Of a DNA stretch of 64,000 nucleotides, positions 8,192 through 17,524 are shown in pieces. The notes under the pieces are model-generated. The model was not told where the DNA came from and did not search any database. It saw only the letters and a program-made list of their open reading frames with translations. Within the stretch, counting starts at the first letter, position 1. The number at the start of each line of letters is the position of its first letter. The stretch lies in NCBI GenBank assembly GCA_947499735.1, contig CANMPP010000001.1, forward strand, positions 124,001-188,000, in the 5' to 3' direction. The translations under genes were made by a program, and so were the position numbers. The DNA is from an uncultured Pelagimonas sp. Lineage in GTDB: Bacteria; Pseudomonadota; Alphaproteobacteria; Rhodobacterales; Rhodobacteraceae.

Positions 8192-9451
8192 TTAATCGAC
8201 CGGCTTTCGCGATGCTAAATGTGCAAGGTTTTCGACCCATTCGATTTGCCGTGGCAGGCAGGCTGATTTTAGATCGTAATTCTGACGTGCGAATTCTCTG
8301 GCATTGCGTCCAAGCGTTTGGCGTGTTTCCGGATCGTCTAATAGGGCAAACAGCTTGTCACATAAGGCAGCGGTATCAAAGAAATCGACCAGTTGACCGT
8401 TTTCGCCGTCTGTTATGACTTCACGTACGGGGGCTGTGTCAGACGCGAGAATGGCGCATTCTGTGCTCATCGCTTCTAGCAAGGACCAGCTTAGAACAAA
8501 TGGGTATGTCAGATAGACATGAACCCGGCTGACCTGAAGCAAAGATTGGAATGTATTATACGGTACGCGACCCAAGAAATGGACGCGCGCCCAATCTTCG
8601 TCTGATATCTGATCGCGGACCTCATCGATAAATATCTGTTTCCAGGTCTGCCCATTGGCAGGTTTCGCGCCATAGCTAACCTCATCCCCACCGAGAATCA
8701 CGATTTGTGCATTTGGGCGTTCAGCCAAGATGCGTGGCAGGGCGCGCATAAAGATGTGATAGCCCCGATAGGGCTCTAGGTTGCGGTTGATGAAGGTTAT
8801 GACCTCATCCTCACGGGTCACCGAAGAACCATCGGGTAAGTCCAAAACAGCGTCTGGTTTCGCCTGAAGCGTATCCGTATCCACGCCATCATGGCTAATG
8901 GTGATCCGGTCCTGCCACTGTTTGGGGAATGTGTCTGCTTGAAAGCGTGTCGGGCTGATTCCGGCATCCATGACCTCTTCATGTAGCCGGTTATTGAGGT
9001 TTTTCATGCGGATGCGCATGCTGGTCCCATCATCATCCTTTTTTGAAAATTCCGGATCAAAGCCGACGAATTCTTCATTTGTAAGGTGATAAAGCTCGCA
9101 ATAAAGACCCATGCGCGCATTTGGCCATACGTCTTTTAGGAATAGGCTTTCGCCCCAGCCGTGATGTGCCAGAATCACATCGGGTTCAAACCCCTTCGCT
9201 TTTAGTGCAACGGCCCCTCTTAGGCAGGATGTGGCGCGCACCATTTTGGTTTCAAAGTCACCTAGCCAAGGGTGAATACCTTGGGTGCTGCCGCCTTGAA
9301 TGCTATATGGGATAACCTGAACGCCATTCCATCTGGTCGGTTCTTTGACTTTGCACGTTAAAGCAACAACTTGATGGCCCTTTTTGACGAGGGCTGGCGC
9401 CAGATGTTTGTATTGGCCTGGGAAATTTTGGTGAATGACGAGGATCTTCAT
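8192..9451 (-). CDS. Family 4 glycosyltransferase
   Basis: Protein of 419 residues with the two-Rossmann GT-B architecture. The N-terminal domain starts MKILVIHQNFPGQYKHLAPAL with a glycine-rich loop, and DVILAHHGWGESLFLKD follows. The C-terminal domain has VITFINRNLEPYRGYHIFMRALP, IVILGGDEVSYG, VHFLGRVPYNTFQSLL and the acceptor/donor-binding EAMSTECAILASDTAPVRE with the expected Glu. The sequence resembles transferases in exopolysaccharide or LPS clusters, but none are beside it and the substrate cannot be read. It is a single gene, transcribed away from leuS. Confidence 0.87.
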   Translation of the reverse strand: MKILVIHQNFPGQYKHLAPALVKKGHQVVALTCKVKEPTRWNGVQVIPYSIQGGSTQGIHPWLGDFETKMVRATSCLRGAVALKAKGFEPDVILAHHGWGESLFLKDVWPNARMGLYCELYHLTNEEFVGFDPEFSKKDDDGTSMRIRMKNLNNRLHEEVMDAGISPTRFQADTFPKQWQDRITISHDGVDTDTLQAKPDAVLDLPDGSSVTREDEVITFINRNLEPYRGYHIFMRALPRILAERPNAQIVILGGDEVSYGAKPANGQTWKQIFIDEVRDQISDEDWARVHFLGRVPYNTFQSLLQVSRVHVYLTYPFVLSWSLLEAMSTECAILASDTAPVREVITDGENGQLVDFFDTAALCDKLFALLDDPETRQTLGRNAREFARQNYDLKSACLPRQIEWVENLAHLASRKPVD

Positions 9452-9502
9452 AAAACGAATGACTTATCTTTGGTGAATTCTAATTCAACATAACGGGCCC
9501 GC

Positions 9503-9625
9503 ATGGGTTATGCGAGCATAACTTCCCGAAACGGTGCGCGAATCCTAAGCCAAGCTGCGCTGAATGCAGCGCGGGTACTGGACGCCCGCGCCAAGGCACC
9601 GTATCACCACATGAAATACGGATGA
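9503..9625 (+). promoter_or_regulatory. Structured leader upstream of leuS with a 40-codon open frame
   Basis: The 207-base gap before leuS holds several perfect inverted repeats: GTTATGC/GCATAAC (9507-9522, 2-base spacer), GCGCTG/CAGCGC (9557-9562/9567-9572) and GCGCGGG/CCCGCGC (9569-9575/9585-9591). ACGGTGC (9531-9537) with GCACCGT (9596-9602) encloses the last two. Those two inner hairpins share bases and exclude each other. The same stretch is an open frame, ATG 9503 to TGA 9625 (begins MGYASITSRNGARILSQ), without a convincing ribosome binding site. A structured RNA leader is more likely than a protein; both remain possible. Confidence 0.4.
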
Positions 9626-9658
9626 TCCTTGCGGGATGCAGGGAATGAGGAAATGATC

Positions 9659-12196
9659 ATGTCGCGTTACGAGCCAAGCAAACTTGAGCCAAAATGGCAG
9701 GCCGCCTGGGAAAAAGATGGGTGCTTTGCCGCTGTTGCCACCCTGGACAAACCGAAATTTTATTCCCTATGCATGTTCCCCTATCCGTCGGGTAAGCTGC
9801 ATATGGGCCATGTGCGCAACTATGGTTTGGGCGATGTGGTTGCACGGTATAAGCGTGCAACAGGTCATAATGTATTGAATCCGATTGGCTGGGACGCATT
9901 TGGTATGCCGGCGGAAAACGCGGCTATGGCAACCGGCGGACATCCCAAGACATATACATATGACAACATTGCAGCGATGACCGTTCAGTTGAAGGGTCTT
10001 GGCCTGTCCTATGATTGGTCACGTGAATTTGCCACATGTGACGTGGAGTATTATGGCCAGCAACAGGCGTTGTTCTTGGATATGTTGGAGGCCGATTTGG
10101 TCTATCGCAAAAACGCGATGGTGAATTGGGATCCGGTGGATATGACCGTTTTGGCCAATGAACAGGTTGAAGACGGGCGTGGCTGGCGCTCTGGTGCGTT
10201 GGTTGAACGCAAAGAGCTGACGCAGTGGTTCTTTAAAATCTCTGATATGTCTGGTGAATTGCTGGACGCGTTGGACGGGTTGGATAACTGGCCCGCCAAA
10301 GTGCGTTTGATGCAAGAAAACTGGATCGGGCGGTCCCGTGGCTTGCAGTTCAGCTTTGAACGCACAGATGGCGGTGTGATCGAAGTTTATACAACCCGCC
10401 CCGATACTTTGATGGGTGCCAGCTTTGTCGGGATTTCGCCCGATCACCCAATTGCAAAAGAGTTAGAGAAAACTAATCCCGAGATCGCGGCCTTTGTTGC
10501 GGAATGCCGCCGGGGTGGAACGACCGAAGAGGCGTTGGAAAAAGCGGAAAAGCTGGGCTTTGACACGGGTCTGAAGGTGAGGCATCCGCTTGATCCGAAT
10601 TGGGAATTGCCGGTCTGGATCGCGAATTTCATTCTGATGGATTACGGCACCGGCGCGGTTTTTGCATGCCCAGCCCATGATCAACGCGATTTCGATTTCG
10701 CGACCAAATATGATTTGCCGATCATTCCTGTGTTTGGTGAGGAAGAAATCTCTGAAGCATTTGTTCCGGCCAAATCGGATAAGGTGACCTATCTGAAAGG
10801 GTTTGCGGGCGAGGCCGAACAAACAGGCGAAGCCGCGGTTGAAGCTGCGATCGCGCATTGCGAGGCTGCGGGTTTTGGCAAAGGCGTTACAAAATATCGT
10901 CTGCGCGATTGGGGCCTGTCCCGCCAGCGTTATTGGGGATGCCCCATTCCTGTCGTTCATTGTGACGATTGTGGTGTGGTGCCTGAGAAGAAAGAGAACC
11001 TGCCGGTCATCCTTCCAGACGATGTCAGCTTTGACATTCCCGGCAATCCGCTGGACCGCCATCCAACATGGCGTGATTGTGCTTGCCCGAAATGCGGCAA
11101 GCCAGCCAAGCGTGAAACAGACACGATGGACACATTCGTGGACAGTTCATGGTATTATGCACGCTTCACAGCCCCGAACGCAGCAGAGCCCACAGATCTG
11201 GATGAAGCATCCTACTGGATGAATGTTGATCAATATATTGGCGGCATTGAGCACGCGATTTTGCATTTGCTGTATTCGCGTTTCTTTGCCCGTGCGATGC
11301 AGATCACAGGCCATTTGCCGCAAGGCTGTAATGAACCGTTTGATGCGCTGTTCACGCAGGGCATGGTGACGCATGCGATCTACAAACGCGACGATCCTGA
11401 AAGCGGCCGTCCGGTGTATTATTATCCCGAACAGGTCGAAACCGTGGATGGGCAGATTGTCTTGAAAGAAGACGGCCAAGCGGTGGATGTTGTTCCATCC
11501 GCTAAAATGTCCAAATCCAAAAACAACGTCGTTGATCCGCAGGCCATCGTTGAACAATACGGCGCGGATACAGCACGTTGGTTTGTGTTGTCCGACAGCC
11601 CACCCGAGCGGGACGTGGAATGGACAGCGTCCGGTGCGGAAGCGTCCTTTAAACACCTGAGCCGTGTTTGGACCCTTTGTGATAAAATTGGTCAAATGGA
11701 TCGTGATGCCAAAGGCGAGGGCGATGATGCGCTGCTGAAGGCCATGCACAAAGCGATCTTTGAAATCACTCAGGGCTATGAAAGCTTTGGCTTTAATGCC
11801 TCGATTGCGAAACTTTACGGGTTCACGGCCACGGTGTCGAAATCCAAAGCATCTTGGGCGGCCAAGCATCAGGCAATCAAGGTCTTGGCACAGTTGATGT
11901 CACCGATCACTCCGCATTTGGCTGAAGATATCTGGGCGCACCAAGGTGGTGAAGGCCTTGTTGCCAATGCGGCTTGGCCGGTTGCTGACGAATCTATGCT
12001 GGTTGAGGATGAGGTCACAATGCCCATCCAGATCAATGGCAAACGCCGTGGCGAGATCAAAGTGGCCAAGGACATGGCTAAAGATGCGATTGAAGCGCTT
12101 GTGATGGAGCAAGAGGTCGTCGTGAAAGCATTGGATGGCGGTCAGCCGAAAAAGCTGATCGTGGTGCCCGGACGGATCGTCAATGTCGTGGTGTGA
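9659..12196 (+). CDS. leuS: Leucyl-tRNA synthetase
   Basis: Class I synthetase of 845 residues charging tRNA-Leu. The HIGH motif is seen in [16 protein letters not shown]. The CP1 editing domain contains the [14 protein letters not shown] stretch and a [16 protein letters not shown] segment. The KMSKS motif is AKMSKSKNN, followed by the anticodon-binding domain and the C-terminal [12 protein letters not shown] ... [10 protein letters not shown] domain. ATG 9659 is chosen because GAGG lies 8 bases upstream; an ATG 6 bases earlier would be too close. It overlaps lptE by 14 bases in the conserved leuS-lptE-holA order. Confidence 0.97.
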   Translation: MSRYEPSKLEPKWQAAWEKDGCFAAVATLDKPKFYSLCMFPYPSGKLHMGHVRNYGLGDVVARYKRATGHNVLNPIGWDAFGMPAENAAMATGGHPKTYTYDNIAAMTVQLKGLGLSYDWSREFATCDVEYYGQQQALFLDMLEADLVYRKNAMVNWDPVDMTVLANEQVEDGRGWRSGALVERKELTQWFFKISDMSGELLDALDGLDNWPAKVRLMQENWIGRSRGLQFSFERTDGGVIEVYTTRPDTLMGASFVGISPDHPIAKELEKTNPEIAAFVAECRRGGTTEEALEKAEKLGFDTGLKVRHPLDPNWELPVWIANFILMDYGTGAVFACPAHDQRDFDFATKYDLPIIPVFGEEEISEAFVPAKSDKVTYLKGFAGEAEQTGEAAVEAAIAHCEAAGFGKGVTKYRLRDWGLSRQRYWGCPIPVVHCDDCGVVPEKKENLPVILPDDVSFDIPGNPLDRHPTWRDCACPKCGKPAKRETDTMDTFVDSSWYYARFTAPNAAEPTDLDEASYWMNVDQYIGGIEHAILHLLYSRFFARAMQITGHLPQGCNEPFDALFTQGMVTHAIYKRDDPESGRPVYYYPEQVETVDGQIVLKEDGQAVDVVPSAKMSKSKNNVVDPQAIVEQYGADTARWFVLSDSPPERDVEWTASGAEASFKHLSRVWTLCDKIGQMDRDAKGEGDDALLKAMHKAIFEITQGYESFGFNASIAKLYGFTATVSKSKASWAAKHQAIKVLAQLMSPITPHLAEDIWAHQGGEGLVANAAWPVADESMLVEDEVTMPIQINGKRRGEIKVAKDMAKDAIEALVMEQEVVVKALDGGQPKKLIVVPGRIVNVVV

Positions 12197-12683
12197 TGTC
12201 GCCAAAACAGGTCTTGGGCTGGCATTCGCTGTCAGCCTGACGGCCTGTGGATTTACGCCGGTCTATGGGCCGGATGGATCAGGCAATCAAATTCTAAACC
12301 AAGTTGCCTTTTCCGCACCGGATACGGTGAATGAATTCACCTATACCAAAGAGTTAGAACAACGCATGGGGCGCAGCACTGGGCCCTATCAACTGGACAG
12401 TGTACTATCGGTCAAATCGCAAGATTTGGGATCAACATCTTCGGGTGAAACAACGCGGGTTCGCCTGAATGGATCGGTTGATTATACCCTTAAATCCCTG
12501 AGCGACGATCAGGTTGTGCTGACGGGGCATACATTTGCCTTCACCAGTTATTCCTTTACCGGATCAACGGCTGCAACGCAGGCCGCGGAACGTGATGCGA
12601 ATGAACGTTTGATGATCATTCTTGCAGATCAGGTTATCGACGGTCTTTTGCTGCAAGCAAACACATTGCCCGAGGCGCCGTGA
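12183..12683 (+). CDS. lptE: LPS-assembly lipoprotein LptE
   Basis: Outer-membrane lipoprotein of 166 residues that plugs the LptD barrel and delivers LPS to the surface. The signal peptide ends at [13 protein letters not shown], a lipobox followed by the GFxPxY signature typical of alphaproteobacterial LptE. The rest is a small alpha/beta fold with many Thr/Ser and an [17 protein letters not shown]-terminal helix. It overlaps the leuS 3' end by 14 bases in another frame, so the two are translationally linked, and it precedes holA by 76 bases. Confidence 0.88.
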   Translation: MSWCDVAKTGLGLAFAVSLTACGFTPVYGPDGSGNQILNQVAFSAPDTVNEFTYTKELEQRMGRSTGPYQLDSVLSVKSQDLGSTSSGETTRVRLNGSVDYTLKSLSDDQVVLTGHTFAFTSYSFTGSTAATQAAERDANERLMIILADQVIDGLLLQANTLPEAP

Positions 12684-12759
12684 TTGCTTTTTTCGTCTAG
12701 CCCAGTCAGAGTTGAATTGCGCGCAATGACTGCGTGTGGATGATAAAAAGCGATCAGCC

Positions 12760-13788
12760 ATGAAACTGTCCCCTCGTGATGCCAAAGCTTATTTCAACGC
12801 ACCCGACCGTGATGCAGCGGGGGTTTTGATCTTTGGTGAAGACGCGATGCGCGTGGCTATGAAGCGACAAGAATTGATAGCGACCTTGATTGGGCCAGAG
12901 GGCGAAGCAGAAATGCGTCTGACGCGTATGTCTGGTGCTGAGTTGCGTAAAGACAAGGCCATGCTGCTGGATGCTGTCAAAGCAGTTGGTTTCTTTCCCG
13001 GCGATCGCGCGGCATTTGTTGAGGATGCAACAGATGGCTGTAGCGAGGCTATCAAAGCGGCTTTGGCAGATTGGCGGCATGGCGATGCACAGATTGTTGT
13101 CACTGCGGGTCAGTTGACGGCGCGATCATCGCTTCGAAAATTGTTTGAGAACGCAAAAAACGCCTATGCGGCGGCGCTCTATAATAATCCACCGACACGG
13201 GATGAAATCGAGGCCGAGCTGGTCCGGGCAGGTTTGAAAAACATTGGCCGCGACGCGATGGGCGCGATGGAGGCTTTGGCGCGTGATTTGCCGCCGGGCG
13301 ATTTTCGCCAGACCTTGGAAAAGGTTGCCCTTTACAAACTGGGCGATGAGGCACCTCTGACACCGGCTGAGGTTGATTTGATGGCACCGGGCACGGTTGA
13401 GGCGGAAATTGACGAGGTGTTGCATGCCGTGGCTGAAGAGCGGCTGACCGATTTGCCCCCATTGATGAAGCGCTTGGAAGGGCAGGGGGTCAATGCGGTG
13501 ACGCTCTTGATTTTTGCGATGCGCCATTTCCGTATGTTGTTCACAATTGCCTCGGCCAATGGTGGACCAGCGCAGGGCATTCAATCCCTGCGACCTCCTG
13601 TTTTCGGTCCACGTCGCGACCGAATCTTGCGTCAGGCCCAAAAGTGGAGCGTCGTTGGGTTGCAACGTGCGTTGACTGAATTGATGGATGCAGATCTGAC
13701 TTTGCGATCAGCCGGGCAAAAGGCCCCTGCAATGGCTTTGGTGGAACGATCTTTTGTGCGTGTGGCCCATATGGGGCGACGTCGCTGA
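12760..13788 (+). CDS. holA: DNA polymerase III delta subunit
   Basis: Wrench subunit of the clamp loader that opens the beta ring; works with DnaX (encoded at 60-62 kb here). The 342-residue product has the AAA+-like N-terminal domain without a Walker A, including VLIFGEDAMRVAMKRQ and VVTAGQLTARSSLRKLFE. The helical C-terminal part includes AVTLLIFAMRHFRMLF and ALTELMDADLTLRS. MKLSPRDAKAY at ATG 12760 matches the family start better than the GTG at 12736, though the ribosome binding site is weak for both. Third gene of leuS-lptE-holA. Confidence 0.93.
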   Translation: MKLSPRDAKAYFNAPDRDAAGVLIFGEDAMRVAMKRQELIATLIGPEGEAEMRLTRMSGAELRKDKAMLLDAVKAVGFFPGDRAAFVEDATDGCSEAIKAALADWRHGDAQIVVTAGQLTARSSLRKLFENAKNAYAAALYNNPPTRDEIEAELVRAGLKNIGRDAMGAMEALARDLPPGDFRQTLEKVALYKLGDEAPLTPAEVDLMAPGTVEAEIDEVLHAVAEERLTDLPPLMKRLEGQGVNAVTLLIFAMRHFRMLFTIASANGGPAQGIQSLRPPVFGPRRDRILRQAQKWSVVGLQRALTELMDADLTLRSAGQKAPAMALVERSFVRVAHMGRRR

Positions 13789-13818
13789 ACATTTTGATCA
13801 ACGGGAAGAGGACATGAA

Positions 13819-14415
13819 ATGAGCTATGTTTTGGTGGGCAGTCCCAAGGTGCGTCCGTTTCGTGTGCTTTGGATGTTGGAAGAACTGGGGCTGAATTATG
13901 AACTGCGCCCGTTCATGCCGCGTTCTGATGACGTGATAGGCCTGTCTAAACCGGGTAAGGTGCCGCTGCTTTTGGTAGATGATGACATCATAACAGATTC
14001 CGCTGCGATTATGACGTATCTGTCTGATAAATATTCAAAATTCACCTACCCTGCAGGCAGTTTAGAACGCGCTCAGCAGGACGGATGGACGTTTCGGATC
14101 TTGGATGAGCTGGAAGCCCCTTTATGGTCTATGGTGAAACACAGCTTTGCTCTGCCAGAGGACATGCGTAGCCCGGCCGCGCTGGACGCAGCGCGGTCTG
14201 AATTTAATTGGGCCGTACAAAACTTTTGGAAAATTGCGTCTGGACCGTTTTTAATGGGCGATAAGTTGACAGTGCCAGATTTCTTATTGGTTCAGATCGG
14301 TGACTGGGCTGAAAAGATGGATGTTGATCCGCTACCAACGCCCTATCAAGGCTATATTAAGCGGATAAAGGCGCGCCCGGCCTTTCAGAAAGCTGATAAA
14401 TTACGCCAAAGCTGA
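13819..14415 (+). CDS. Glutathione S-transferase family protein
   Basis: Thioredoxin-like GST of 198 residues. The N-terminal domain has SYVLVGSPKVRPFRVLWMLEEL and the glutathione-binding KPGKVPLLLVDDDIITDSAAI with the cis-Pro and the DS pair. The helical C-domain includes FLMGDKLTVPDFLLVQIGDW, the N-capping box region. A good ribosome binding site (GAGGACATGAA) precedes ATG 13819. Substrate cannot be inferred. It is 30 bases after holA and may be cotranscribed. Confidence 0.88.
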   Translation: MSYVLVGSPKVRPFRVLWMLEELGLNYELRPFMPRSDDVIGLSKPGKVPLLLVDDDIITDSAAIMTYLSDKYSKFTYPAGSLERAQQDGWTFRILDELEAPLWSMVKHSFALPEDMRSPAALDAARSEFNWAVQNFWKIASGPFLMGDKLTVPDFLLVQIGDWAEKMDVDPLPTPYQGYIKRIKARPAFQKADKLRQS

Positions 14416-14497
14416 TTCAGGTACATTTATTTCTGTCGCAATTATTGAACATTCCAGATTTCGACAGGATATCGGGCTGTCGAAATGAGGGACTAAG

Positions 14498-15115
14498 ATG
14501 TTTGAGATCAATTTCCTAGCGATTGTTGGTACAGCGTGCCTGATCGGTTTAACGCCCGGGCCGGGCAATCTAACTGTTGCGGGAACGGCCATGGCACAAG
14601 GCCGCCGTCATGGATTGGCGCTGGGCTATGGCATCACCACTGGATCATTTGTTTGGGCAATCTTGTCCGGATTGGGCATGGCCACGCTTTTGCAAACGCA
14701 TCAATGGTTGTTTGAAACGTTGAAATATGCGGGTGCGGCCTATCTGTTATGGTTGGGCTGGCGGTCTGCTTTGGCGGCACGGGACCCTGATAGGGATGTG
14801 CAAATCCGCGATCTTGGAGAGGTTAGCCTGATTTGGGCGTGGAGCCGCGGCACCTTGATTCACCTGACTAACCCAAAGGCGCTGTTGTTTTGGGGATCAA
14901 TTTTTGTCATCGGCATAAAACCAGGGGCCACGCATGATGCGTTTTATGGTGTGGCACTTGTCAGCATCATCATGAACGCGTTGATCGTGACCAGCTGGGC
15001 GCTGGTCTTTTCCAATTCATTCGTCATGAAGATGTATCAACGGTTTCGCCGTTGGATCGAAGGTATTTTTTCAGGCATGTATCTATGCGCGGCCGTTTTG
15101 GTGGCTGCACGCTAG
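14498..15115 (+). CDS. LysE/RhtB-family exporter
   Basis: Inner-membrane exporter of 205 residues with about six hydrophobic segments, of the family that expels amino acids. The signature is the N-terminal GLTPGPGNLTVAGTAMAQGRRHGLALG with its GPG motif after the first helix, and LTNPKALLFWGS after the cytoplasmic loop. AATGAGGGACTAAG precedes the ATG. A second family member lies at 58.2 kb; the two are only distantly alike. The solute is not predictable. Confidence 0.88.
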   Translation: MFEINFLAIVGTACLIGLTPGPGNLTVAGTAMAQGRRHGLALGYGITTGSFVWAILSGLGMATLLQTHQWLFETLKYAGAAYLLWLGWRSALAARDPDRDVQIRDLGEVSLIWAWSRGTLIHLTNPKALLFWGSIFVIGIKPGATHDAFYGVALVSIIMNALIVTSWALVFSNSFVMKMYQRFRRWIEGIFSGMYLCAAVLVAAR

Positions 15116-15151
15116 GCGCGTGCCTTGCCCATCTGACCGACATGCGCGATG

Positions 15152-15466
15152 TCAGCCTTTGTCGCTCACGTTCTCTTTGAAAGCCGTGTCAAAAGCAGCT
15201 TTTTGCCCCGCGTTTGCATCCGTTTGGTAATTGGCTTTCCAGTCTGCCATGGTCATCCCATAAAAGGTCTCGCGTGCATCGTCTTTGGACATGTCGATTC
15301 CGCGCTCATTCGCGGCTTCTTGATACCAGCGCGACAGGCAATTGCGGCAAAACCCGGCAAGATTCATCATATCGATGTTCTGTACGTCCAGACGGTCTTG
15401 CATCAAATGTTGGCGTAGGCGGCGAAACGCGGCTGCTTCTAATTCGATACGTGTTTGATCATCCAT
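15152..15466 (-). CDS. DUF1244 protein
   Basis: Conserved alphaproteobacterial and gammaproteobacterial protein of 104 residues with unknown function. Family features are LEAAAFRRLRQHLMQDRLDVQN, MMNLAGFCRNCLSRWYQEAANERG with a Cys-x-x-Cys (C43 and C46 region), and ARETFYGMTMADWK. The two cysteines could bind metal, but this is inference. GGAGGACATAAAAC precedes the ATG, an excellent binding site. It stands alone between lysE and pyk. Confidence 0.88.
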   Translation of the reverse strand: MDDQTRIELEAAAFRRLRQHLMQDRLDVQNIDMMNLAGFCRNCLSRWYQEAANERGIDMSKDDARETFYGMTMADWKANYQTDANAGQKAAFDTAFKENVSDKG

Positions 15467-15792
15467 GTTTTATGTCCTCCAAGACGGCGTTTGCCCGGTG
15501 CTGAACAATTGTTTTAGGCGCAAAAGGGAATCTGCCCAAGCCCCTTTCTTTTTCCTAAAGAACTGGGATACAAGGCCTGTGTCATATCCTCGTCACAGCT
15601 GCGCTGCATGAGAGTGTGCAGTTGCATGGCTTGAGGATTTACGCAATAACGGTCACGCGATGTTAGCGTTAACGACTGGGATGCCAGATGGGAGGAATCT
15701 GCTGGCAAGAACAGTCCGTTGGCACGTGTTTGGGAACGGCATACGATCTTTGGCGCCAAAGCCTGCAAGAAAAGATCGGATAAGGGGATGAA
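15467..15792. other. Gap of 326 bases between DUF1244 and pyk
   Basis: This divergent interval carries the upstream regions of the DUF1244 gene and of pyk. AAGGGG lies a few bases before the pyk ATG. A minus-strand frame of 84 codons (15514-15768) crosses it, but it starts with TTG, lacks a ribosome binding site, and I do not recognise it. I see no RNA gene or clear terminator. Confidence 0.5.
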
Positions 15793-17244
15793 ATGAAACG
15801 CAACCGCAATGTAAAAATCGTCGCGACTCTGGGACCAGCTTCCAGTGATTACGACACTATTCGCGCTTTGTTCGAGGCGGGTGTGGACGTGTTTCGTTTA
15901 AACATGAGCCACGGCACCCATGAAGAACAGGGTGAGCGCCACAAGATTATTCGTCAGATCGAAAAAGATCTGAATGCGCCAATCGCGATTTTGGCTGACC
16001 TTCAGGGTCCAAAACTGCGTGTTGGTGTTTTTGCCAACGATGGTGGCGAAATGCTGGAGGAAGGCGCGTCCTTCCGTTTGGATCTGGACGCAACACCCGG
16101 TGATGTGAACCGTGTGCAACTGCCACATCCAGAAATTTTCGCGGCGCTGAAGGCAGGTGCGAACCTGTTGGTGAATGACGGCAAAATCCGCCTGAAGGTT
16201 GAAGATTGCAGCAAAGAGCATGCAAACTGTACCGTTATTGCGGGTGGTGTGATTTCCAACCGTAAGGGCGTGAACGTGCCTGACGTTGTTCTGCCTTTGG
16301 CAGCACTGACCGAAAAAGACCGCAAAGATCTGGAATTTGCATGTTCCATCGGTGTGGACTGGTTGGCGCTTAGCTTTGTTCAGCGTCCAGAGGACATGAT
16401 CGAAGCACGTTCGCTGGTACAAGGCCGTGCCAAAGTGTTGGCGAAGATCGAAAAGCCATCTGCTATTGAAGCATTTGACGATGTTCTAGAAGAATCTGAT
16501 GGCATCATGGTTGCGCGTGGTGACCTTGGTGTAGAACTGCCTGCGCAACAGGTTCCACCGCTGCAAAAGCAGATGATCCGCAAATGCCGTAAAGCGGCCA
16601 AGCCGGTTATCGTTGCGACGCAGATGCTGGAATCCATGATCGAAAGCCCAATGCCAACACGCGCCGAGGTAACAGACGTTGCCAACGCGATCTATGAAGG
16701 CACGGATGCGGTTATGTTGTCTGCGGAATCCGCGGCGGGTAAATACCCGATCGAAGCGGTGACCATGATGGACAATATCGCGCAGGAAATCGAAGCAGAC
16801 AGCAACTATCGCCAGATTATCGATGCATCCCGTCAGACAGATGGTAGCTCGGTTTCTGATGGTATCGTTGCCGCGGCGCGTCAATTGGCTGAGATCACAA
16901 CAGATATCAAAGTCATCTGCTGCTACACCTATTCCGGCACAACAGCGCGTTTCGTGGCGCGTGAACGCTCTGTCGTTCCAACATTGGCTATGACGCCAAA
17001 TACGGCAACGGCCCGCGCGCTATGCCTGTCATGGGGAACACGCAGTGTTGTGACGCCGGTTATGGACCGCTTTAAGCAAGCTGTTTTGAATGCTGTGGGT
17101 CAGGCACGTCTGACGGGTTATGCCAAGAAGGAAGACATGATTTTGTTGACCGCTGGTGTGCCATTCAACGTTCCAGGTTCTACAAACATCATGCGCGTTG
17201 CTCCTTGTGACGAAGCGTTGATTTCTGTTTCCGATCCAGAATAA
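15793..17244 (+). CDS. pyk: Pyruvate kinase
   Basis: Last glycolytic step: phosphoenolpyruvate plus ADP to pyruvate plus ATP. The 483-residue product begins KIVATLGPASSDYDTI, then FRLNMSHGTHEEQ, the metal/substrate site LAKIEKPSAIE, and the signature IMVARGDLGVELP followed by VIVATQMLESMI. Also visible is MLSAESAAGKYPIEAV. The C-terminal allosteric domain contains ICCYTYSGTTARFVARERS. AAGGGGATGAA precedes the start. It is followed 38 bases later by a small membrane protein gene likely in the same transcript. Confidence 0.97.
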   Translation: MKRNRNVKIVATLGPASSDYDTIRALFEAGVDVFRLNMSHGTHEEQGERHKIIRQIEKDLNAPIAILADLQGPKLRVGVFANDGGEMLEEGASFRLDLDATPGDVNRVQLPHPEIFAALKAGANLLVNDGKIRLKVEDCSKEHANCTVIAGGVISNRKGVNVPDVVLPLAALTEKDRKDLEFACSIGVDWLALSFVQRPEDMIEARSLVQGRAKVLAKIEKPSAIEAFDDVLEESDGIMVARGDLGVELPAQQVPPLQKQMIRKCRKAAKPVIVATQMLESMIESPMPTRAEVTDVANAIYEGTDAVMLSAESAAGKYPIEAVTMMDNIAQEIEADSNYRQIIDASRQTDGSSVSDGIVAAARQLAEITTDIKVICCYTYSGTTARFVARERSVVPTLAMTPNTATARALCLSWGTRSVVTPVMDRFKQAVLNAVGQARLTGYAKKEDMILLTAGVPFNVPGSTNIMRVAPCDEALISVSDPE

Positions 17245-17282
17245 GCTGGGCTCTAAGTTTTAAGATCTAGAGGAAGCAGAGC

Positions 17283-17507
17283 ATGGATGATGAAACCAAA
17301 TTTGTATTTGGCCTTCTATGTGTTCTGCTTTCTCTGCCCTCGTTTACATCTGCGTGGATTGATCGCAGATTTCCATACACGGCAGTTATTATGTTGATTG
17401 TCGGTATGCTTTTGATCGTGCCGGTCTGGCTGGCGAGCCCCGGTGGCATTCCTTTGCAGGACTGGCCCGCAATGATCATCAACGTGATCGCAAAGATCAT
17501 TCGCTGA
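17283..17507 (+). CDS. Small two-helix membrane protein downstream of pyk
   Basis: A 74-residue protein with two hydrophobic segments: about residues 7-25 (FVFGLLCVLLSLPSFTSAW) and 33-51 (TAVIMLIVGMLLIVPVWLA), then an amphipathic tail. AGAGGAAGCAGAGC precedes the ATG. Coding is supported by the ribosome binding site, the compact fit after pyk and the coherent two-helix design, which I associate with a small hypothetical protein seen beside pyk in other Rhodobacterales. Function unknown. Confidence 0.75.
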   Translation: MDDETKFVFGLLCVLLSLPSFTSAWIDRRFPYTAVIMLIVGMLLIVPVWLASPGGIPLQDWPAMIINVIAKIIR

Positions 17508-17524
17508 CATTCTCCGACAAAAAA

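Noticed and set aside
15514-15768. 84-codon minus-strand frame between DUF1244 and pyk
   Set aside because: TTG start, no ribosome binding site, no recognisable pattern; the frame also remains open into the pyk start, as expected by chance.
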